A stretch of 64,000 bases of DNA from Patiria pectinifera (lineage: Eukaryota > Echinodermata > Asteroidea > Valvatida > Asterinidae): the NCBI GenBank assembly GCA_029964075.1, contig CM057138.1, forward strand, positions 5,078,932 through 5,142,931. Direction: 5' to 3'. Positions 60,301 through 64,000 of the stretch are shown piece by piece. The first letter of the stretch is position 1. Every line of letters starts with the position of its first letter. The position numbers were made by a program, and so were the translations under genes. Under the pieces are notes generated by a model. The model saw nothing but the letters and a program-made list of their open reading frames with translations, made no database searches and was not told the DNA's origin.

Positions 60301-63300
60301 TAAGCAACAAGGGCCTAGGGGGTTAGGGTTAAGTAGCCCGGCTGGCAAGTCAAACATTATTGGGATACAGCAAAGATGAAAGGACAGGAAGAAATAAATC
60401 ATTAAATTCAGAAAGCTAACTTGTATCAATTTGTGTCTAATTTTATTAACTTTTTAGGGTTATTTAATCTGTTTATAAAAAAAACACTGACAAGATTGCC
60501 TCAGGATACATGTTTTACATGTATGCACATTGTTGTTTATGAGACTCTATAAAAGAAAGAAAATGCGGGCTAGTGAAAATGCCCATGGGCTAGTTAAAGA
60601 GGTTGTGGAATGCTCGAAGACATTTCCGTCATTTTTCGGGTATATGTAGCCTAAGGTGTGATGAAATAAAAACGACTATTGTTTCTGTCATAAAATGAAT
60701 ACAAAAGGTACTTTTGAGAGCTGTTTTTCAAGTCCTGTCATGCCTGTTTCGACCCGAACGTGCAATTTGTGTAAAAGTTGTCGTTGCGGGCAGCAAACAA
60801 AACACAGTAAATCGTGACGTAATAAACAGGACTCCCGATGCAGAGTAGCATAAACGAGTCCTGTTTATTACGTCACGATTTTGTTTGCTGCCCGCAACGA
60901 CGACTTTTACACAAATTGCACGTTCGGGTTGAAACAGGACCTGAAAAATAGCTCTCAAAAGTACCCTTTGTACTCATTTCATGACAGAAACAATAGTCGT
61001 TTTTATTTCATCACACCTTAGGCTACATATACCCAAAAAATGACGGAAATGTCTTCGAGCATTCCACAACCTCTTTAAGAGCCTGTTTCAGTAGCCCGGC
61101 TGGCTAGTGAAAATAAAAGTTAAGGTCGAACTCTGGTATCAGTCCAATGTAGATTCGTACAAGTATGCACTTGTACAAGGCGCAGGCTTTGCTTTGTCAT
61201 ATTCTATTTTTTAATGTGACCGCTACCCTACCTAAAATTTGTCAGAACATTCAAAATCTTTTTGTTCGGGTACCAGAACCTTCTAGCAAGAGTGCTACCA
61301 ATGCAGTAATGCCTTTGAATCGGGTTTATATCAGATTTGCAGTAAGCATGTTGATATGTTGGTGCTAACTTTGTTGCTTTTTTTGTATAGATATTGGGAG
61401 ACCCTCTTAGAGATGCTGTGGCCTCGCTTTGAGTACATCTTAGAGCTCAACATCAACAGCATCCGAGAGGCTGACCCGCAGAAGATGGGCTCCATCGATG
61501 TCAGGCCTCACTATGTGAGTATGAGTTTCCTCGAACCCAAGTCTGAGCTTTCAAATTCCTCAGTTAGGTTTATAGGAAGCTGTGAGTAATTTGGCTTGAG
61601 TAACAATATCATGGTTTGAGTCAGGCTTCACTTTGTGAGTATGAGTTTCCTGGAACCGGAGTCTGAGTTTGCAAATCTCTCTGTTTGGTTACGAAGCTGT
61701 GAGTAACTTGGACTTTTTTCTTTTAACTTTTTTGTCCTGCCTGAAAAATCCTCTTTCTCTGATTAAGTTACCTTGGTTTGACTTGTTGAACCTGAGCCTG
61801 AGTTTTCAAATCACTCAGTCAGATTTATAGGAAACCGAGAGTACCTTGGTTTGGGTAACTATATTTTTATGGTTTGAGTCAGGTGTCAATTTGTGAGTAT
61901 GAGTTTCCTCGATCTCAAGTCTGAGTTTTCAAATCAATCAGTTAGATTTATAGGAAGCTGTGAGTTACTTGGTTTGAGTAACTATTATTTTTATCATGGT
62001 TTGAGTCCGGCTTCACTTTGTTAGTATGAGTGTCCTTGAACCCGAGTTTTCAAATTCCTCAGATTGGTTAGGAAGCTGTGAGTAACTTGGATTTTTTTCT
62101 TTCAACATTTTTGTCTGTGCCTGAAATATCCTCTTTTTCTGATTGAGTTACCTTTGAATCGTTGGACAGATCACGCGTCGCTACGCAGAGTTCTCCGGTG
62201 CCATCGTTAGCTTGAACGAGACCTTCCCAGATGAGCGGGTCAACCGGTTGTTAGCGCGTCTCATGGCCGACGTGGAGAACTTCATCCTGAGAATGGCCGC
62301 CGAGTTTCCTGAACGGAAAGAACAACTCATCTTCCTCATCAACAACTACGATATGATGCTCAATGTCATCAATGTGAGCTGCGATTTTTTTTTCTTTTCT
62401 TTGTAAATAATTTTATGTTAATTTTGACTAACATTCCATGAACTTGTGATGAACTTGTGATTGACTTGTGATTGACTTGTTATTAACTTGTGATGGACTT
62501 GTGATGGATTTATAATAGACTTGTGATTGAGTTGTGATTGATTTGTGATTGACATGTGATTGACATGTGATTGACATGTGATTGACATGTGATTGACATG
62601 TAATTGATTTGTGTTTGACTTGTGATGGACTTGTGATGGACTTGTGATTGACTTGTGATTGACTTGTGATTGACTTGTAACTGACAGGTGATTGACTTGT
62701 GATTGACTTGTGATTGACTTGTGGTTGACTTGTGATTGACTTGTGATTGACTTGTGATTGACTTGTGGTTGACCTGGGATGGACTTGGGATGGAATTGTG
62801 ATTAAGTTGTGATTGAGTTGTGATAGACTTGTGTTTGACTAGTGATTGACTTGTGATTGACTAGTGATTGACTTTTGATTGACTTGTGATTGACTTTTGA
62901 TTGACTTGTGATTGACTTGTGATTGACTTGTGATTGACTTGTAACTGACAGGTGATTGACTTGTGATTGACTTGTGATTGACTTGTGGTTGACTTGTGAT
63001 TGACTTGTGATTGACTTGTGATTGACTTGTGGTTGACCTGGGATGGACTTGGGATGGAATTGTGATTGAGTTGTGATTGAGTTGTGATAGACTTGTGTTT
63101 GACTAGTGATTGACTTGTGATTGACTAGTGATTGACTAGTGATTGACTTGTGATTGACTTGTGATTGACTTGTGGTTGACCTGGGATGGACTTCGGATGG
63201 AATTGTGATTGAGTTGTGATTGAGTTGTGACAGACTCGTGTTTGACTAGTGATTGACTTGTGATTGACTAGTGATTGACTTGTGATTGACTTTTGATTGA

Positions 63301-63696
63301 GTTATGATTAACATGTGATTGACATGTGATTGATTTTGATTGTCTTATGTTTAACTGGTGTTTGACTTGTGATTGACTTGGGATTGACATGTGATTTACA
63401 TGTGATTGACATGTGATGGACATGTGGTTGACATGTGGTTGACATGTGATTGACTGGTAATTGACTTGTGATGGACTTGTGATGGACTTGATATGATCTG
63501 AATCCTATTCCATGTTAGGAGCGGACGGCAGAAGATTCCCGTGAGTCAGACAGCTTCCAGCAGCTGCTGGAGGCACGAACACAGGAGTTTGTGGAGGAAG
63601 TTCTGATGCCGCATTTCGGCGGCATGATGATGTTTGTCAAAGACGCGGAGTCAAAGTTGGAACGTGGCCAGGCGGAGCACATGAAGAACCAAGAAC
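42391..63696 (+). CDS. VPS52: VPS52, GARP/EARP tethering complex subunit (15 exons, 3' end missing)
   Basis: Exons 42391-42438, 46215-46343, 47541-47616, 48283-48350, 50012-50187, 51651-51801, 52437-52537, 53335-53467, 54678-54735, 55568-55698, 56970-57125, 59107-59225, 61391-61514, 62170-62373 and 63519-63696 join in one frame to 617 codons plus one base. About the last 85 residues lie beyond the window. Landmarks shared with human VPS52 are LTSDEFILDEVDVHIQQNLE, IASLHNQISACD, NIKLKNRQAVRG, DLMGVEDTAK, LFRSQHYALLDNCCREYLF, LIFLINNYDMML and SFQQLLEARTQEF. The N-terminal third is coiled coil, the part that binds VPS51/53/54 (or VPS50). The complex tethers endosome-derived vesicles at the trans-Golgi or recycling endosomes. 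Intron 9 is AT-AC type; all others are GT-AG. Introns carry SINEs, MITEs and minisatellites, and the donors of exons 10 and 13 are duplicated downstream. Confidence 0.98.
42715..43085. mobile_element. GTTTCTGGTATG fold-back element, intact copy
   Basis: The left end TAGGCCCAAAAAAAAAAGTC is followed by TCCGGTTTCTGGTATG; the right end has CATACCAGAAACCGGAGACT and TTGGCCTTA. The interior includes AAACCGCCAAACTCACTGG and TCGGGCACCATTTGCAGTC. The copies at 44957-45455 and 33495-34200 share this interior. It lies in VPS52 intron 1. Confidence 0.75.
43513..44885. repeat. Repeat bounded by AGCTGTTCCCAA / TTGGGAACAGCT
   Basis: The left boundary is AGCTGTTCCCAATTTCAATT followed at once by GGGAACAGCT; the right boundary is AATATTGGGAACAGCT near 44885. 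Inside are TGACGTCA palindromes (43917-43927 region) and a second TGACGTCAT cluster near 44213, with long T tracts at 43560-43600. The text resembles many dispersed invertebrate repeats. A segment of similar style lies at 50500-50830. No protein was found. Confidence 0.45.
44957..45455. mobile_element. GTTTCTGGTATG fold-back element split by a nested element
   Basis: Its ends and interior match 42715-43085 (GGTTTCTGGTATG, AAACCGCCAAACTCACTGG, CGGGCACCATTTGCAGTC). The sequence is interrupted at CTTTATGTG by a 129-bp element and resumes TATGTGGCC. It lies in VPS52 intron 1. Confidence 0.75.
45154..45282. mobile_element. 129-bp CAGGCATGCAAC-ended element with 6-bp target duplication
   Basis: The ends are CAGGCATGCAACT / AGTTGCATGCCTG (13-bp inverted repeat). 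The flanks are TATGTG at 45148-45153 and TATGTG at 45283-45288. The related element at 42715-43085 has a single TATGTG at this point, so the insertion is proven. The copy at 15567-15709 has CATTTC duplicated. No coding sequence. Confidence 0.85.
47045..47505. repeat. 440-bp dispersed repeat ending just before VPS52 exon 3
   Basis: It is collinear with 25365-25805: CTCCCTATGAAATTATTC, GGCAAGCTGTCATTTT, GAATTCAGGCCCAA, CAGCTGAAGCTGAGCTGAAA, and AAATTACAAATGATGGACTA at its end. The VPS52 exon 3 acceptor follows 36 bp later. Confidence 0.7.
47630..47910 (-). mobile_element. tRNA-headed SINE 13 bp after the VPS52 exon 3 donor
   Basis: Minus strand: GTGTGGTCTAGCGGTGGAGC, B box GGTTCGAGCCC, then CCTTGAGTAAGGTGCTTTAC, CAACCCAGGTGTTAAATGG, and a tail with CTCTGTTCCTGTGAA. 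It is collinear with 58511-58807. Only 13 intron bases separate it from exon 3, so the donor GTATCC was left intact but nothing else of the original intron edge remains on this side. Confidence 0.75.
48440..49140. mobile_element. CTTTCACACTA-ended element with three tandem units of about 170-186 bp
   Basis: Three copies of CGCTCTAC start at 48581, 48767 and 48936, each followed by GGTAAAATCC, GGGACCAGGGTGGAGAGGCT and CTACAGCCAACC-type sequence. The outer parts have CCCTTTCACACTAG and GTGTGAAAAG, like the 32355-32677 element. It lies in VPS52 intron 4. Confidence 0.6.
49640..49978. mobile_element. Partial CCCTAAC-type MITE 33 bp before VPS52 exon 5
   Basis: It contains CACAGTGCATCCT and AAATCAGCCAC, and ends CCTCAATCCTGCAAAATCC ... 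GGGAAGGTTAGAGTTAAA, matching the right half of 11951-12355. About 190 bp of other sequence (roughly 49690-49910) interrupts it. The left TTAA end is not present. Confidence 0.6.
51150..51330 (-). mobile_element. tRNA-headed SINE in VPS52 intron 5
   Basis: Minus strand: GTCAGGTTGGCGTAGGGTAT, CGCCTTCCACCGCTGTGACC, B box GGTTCGAATCC, then CACCTCTAAAACTGTAATT, CATTGTCTTCTCTCCACAGG and TTTCTTCAGGCTTGCGAGC. It is the best full-length reference for this family in the window. Confidence 0.75.
53485..53700. repeat. CATAGC-type hexamer tandem repeat
   Basis: Directly after the VPS52 exon 8 donor run degenerate units CATAGC, CATAGT, TACAGC and CATTGC, 6 bp each (AGCCATAGCTACAGTCATAG and so on). It looks like a young low-copy satellite and is non-coding. 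Confidence 0.7.
54736..55567 (+). other. U12-type AT-AC intron (VPS52 intron 9)
   Basis: The exon ends GCAAAGAGAG and the intron begins ATATCCTTT, a full match to the U12 donor consensus. Near the 3' end is TTCCTTAGC (55550-55558), one base from the U12 branch consensus TTCCTTAAC, and 12 bp after its A the intron ends GTGCAC. Joining gives A-K-R-G-F-F-S-K-P-S, matching human TAKKGFFSKPSL. No GT donor exists between the conserved DTAK codons and the frame's end. Confidence 0.95.
55286..55501. mobile_element. Diverged TTAA-flanked CCCTAG-ended MITE inside the U12 intron
   Basis: 216 bp lie between TTAA 55282-55285 and TTAA 55502-55505. The left end is ACCCTAGCCCCCTAGAG and the right end GGTGGTTTGGG. 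Interior words CTTGCAAAATCCAAC and GTTGGATTTTGAAGGG echo the other copies. It ends only 48 bp before the branch site. Confidence 0.6.
55699..56130. repeat. Tandem units with copied exon 10 end and donor
   Basis: Units of roughly 100-140 bp repeat GTAAACAGGC, GAGGTTTACCTCAAGG, TTTGTGAGG and TTACCTCAGGGTAAAACC. The second unit includes CAGAAGGACGAGGTCAAG followed by GTAAGG at 55841, a copy of the end of VPS52 exon 10 and its donor (55699). Confidence 0.8.
58264..58925. mobile_element. CAGGGTGAGT-ended fold-back (mariner-like ends) with nested SINE
   Basis: The left end is CAGGTTGAGTAAAAAAAACG and the right end TATTTTACTCACCCTG. The arms share ACCCAAATGTC and GAAGTTCTGCATGTAGCACT. It is split by a SINE at 58511-58807. 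The half copy at 30139-30430 shows the uninterrupted site. It lies in VPS52 intron 11. Superfamily assignment rests on the ends only. Confidence 0.65.
58511..58807 (-). mobile_element. Nested tRNA-headed SINE with target duplication
   Basis: Same family as 47630-47910. Flanks: TGTACTAAA at 58502-58510 and TGTACTAAA at 58808-58816, a 9-bp duplication. The tail side has GGTAAAAAAAGGTAAAGG. On the minus strand the B box is GGTTCGAGCCC. Confidence 0.8.
59897..60328. mobile_element. TTAA-flanked CCCTAAC-ended MITE with internal minisatellite, copy 3
   Basis: 432 bp lie between TTAA 59893-59896 and 60329-60332. The left end is CCCTAACCCACC and the right end the inverse of CCCTAACCCCCTAGGCCC. The interior repeats TTTTGGAGGATTGAGGATGA about eight times. 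The homologous site at 11569-11572 carries a single TTAA. Confidence 0.9.
60598..61074. mobile_element. Fold-back element, 477 bp, TTAA-flanked (copy B)
   Basis: Nearly perfect inverted repeat with ends AGAGGTTGTGG / CCACAACCTCT and TTAA at 60594-60597 and 61075-61078. The centre reads CCCGATGCAGAGTAGCATAA, the reverse complement of the centre in copy A (23542-24006). Confidence 0.85.
61515..62169. repeat. VPS52 intron 13: tandem copies of exon 13 end and donor
   Basis: Exon 13 ends GTCAGGCCTCACTAT|GTGAGTATGAG. Related strings recur with donors at 61635 (GTGAGT), 61893 (GTGAGT) and 62020 (GTTAGT), each followed by TATGAGTTTCCT-like sequence and TTTATAGGAAGCTGTGAGT. The unit is about 120-130 bp, with a further partial unit near 61770. 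Confidence 0.85.
62440..63500. repeat. Minisatellite in VPS52 intron 14, GACTTGTGATT units
   Basis: More than 1 kb of the 11-mer GACTTGTGATT and variants (GACATGTGATT, GACTAGTGATT, GACTTGTGGTT, GAGTTGTGATT). Landmark words recur at 264 bp (TAACTGACAGG at 62678 and 62942; GGTTGACCTGGGATGG at 62767 and 63031, then 63174), so a higher-order unit was itself duplicated. It ends about 20 bp before the exon 15 acceptor region. Confidence 0.95.
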
Positions 63697-63939
63697 GTGA
63701 GTTGTTTTTTTCCAATCTCGTAATATTTCCAGGATAAATTGCAGGAAACTTTTGTCAGCAATTGGTTATCAGGAAGTGGTGGCAGGATTCTGAATAAGTT
63801 CCCCTGGAATTTCTCCCGAATTTAGAATTCTTCCGATTTTAGTGTGCAATTAAAGGCGGCCAATAATCATAAGCATAAACAGCCAATGATCAGGATAGGT
63901 TTGAAATTTACTGACCGCCGGAGATTTAGACATCATATG

Positions 63940-64000
63940 GTGGGTTGCTGTGGTCCAATGGTTACGGTGTTCGATTTGTGTGCCGTGGTACATGAGTTCG
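63940..64000 (+). mobile_element. tRNA-headed SINE cut by the window end
   Basis: GGTGGGTTGCTGTGGTCCAA followed by TGGTTACGGTGTTCGA and TGCCGTGGTACATGAGTTCG matches the head of the copy at 28541-28700. The body lies beyond the window. Confidence 0.65.

Larger units (their letters stand above)
59815..61135. repeat. TAGCCCGCTAGCC repeat occupied by two later elements
   Basis: It is the homologue of 11497-11760, starting GCAGGGTTCGACTTTAGCAG and ending near AGGTCGAACTCTGG. It contains the MITE 59897-60328 and the fold-back 60598-61074. Together they form most of VPS52 intron 12 (59226-61390). Confidence 0.7.

Noticed and set aside
62440..63500. Regular short repeats resembling a CRISPR-type array
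   Set aside because: The units are contiguous 11-mers without unique spacers, in an intron of an animal gene.

Overview
The window is nuclear DNA from an animal: the genes have many spliced exons, introns of 0.1-4.7 kb, and dense interspersed repeats, with no operons. The gene content (MEGF9-like, LAP1/TOR1AIP-like, FOXRED1, RPS18, VPS52), the tRNA-headed SINEs and the great variety of short DNA transposons suggest a marine invertebrate deuterostome, with an echinoderm as my best guess. The species cannot be fixed from the sequence alone.

Five genes were reconstructed exon by exon with consistent reading phase. (1) MEGF9-like, + strand, 93-9389, 5 exons: a type I membrane protein with laminin-type EGF modules. 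(2) TOR1AIP/LAP1-like, - strand, 16313-17617: one coding exon for a torsin activator of the nuclear envelope. (3) FOXRED1, + strand, 22521-32199, 8 exons, 489 residues: a mitochondrial FAD oxidoreductase that acts in complex I assembly. (4) RPS18, - strand, 39110-42189, 5 exons, 152 residues: ribosomal protein uS13. (5) VPS52, + strand, 42391 to beyond 63696: 15 exons of the GARP/EARP tethering subunit, with the 3' end outside the window. RPS18 and VPS52 start head to head 201 bp apart, the same arrangement as in the vertebrate MHC region. The other gene order is not one I recognise as conserved.

Between and inside these genes the DNA is a mosaic of mobile elements, several of which can be proven from paralogous empty sites or target duplications inside the window. 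They include a 1.4 kb Mutator-like element with a perfect 9-bp target duplication and a decayed ZSWIM-like coding relic; a family of TTAA-flanked elements with CCCTAAC ends (piggyBac type) with a filled and an empty site; long perfect fold-back elements; a Penelope-like fragment whose two inverted arms carry hammerhead-ribozyme-like cores; a small CAGGCATGCAAC-ended element with 6-bp duplications; and at least three groups of tRNA-headed SINEs. Four separate minisatellite arrays share one roughly 11-bp CACAAGTC core.

The most unusual gene-level observations are in VPS52. Intron 9 is an AT-AC intron with a perfect U12-type donor, a branch site and correct reading phase. In two other places (exons 10 and 13) the end of an exon with its splice donor has been copied in tandem into the following intron.
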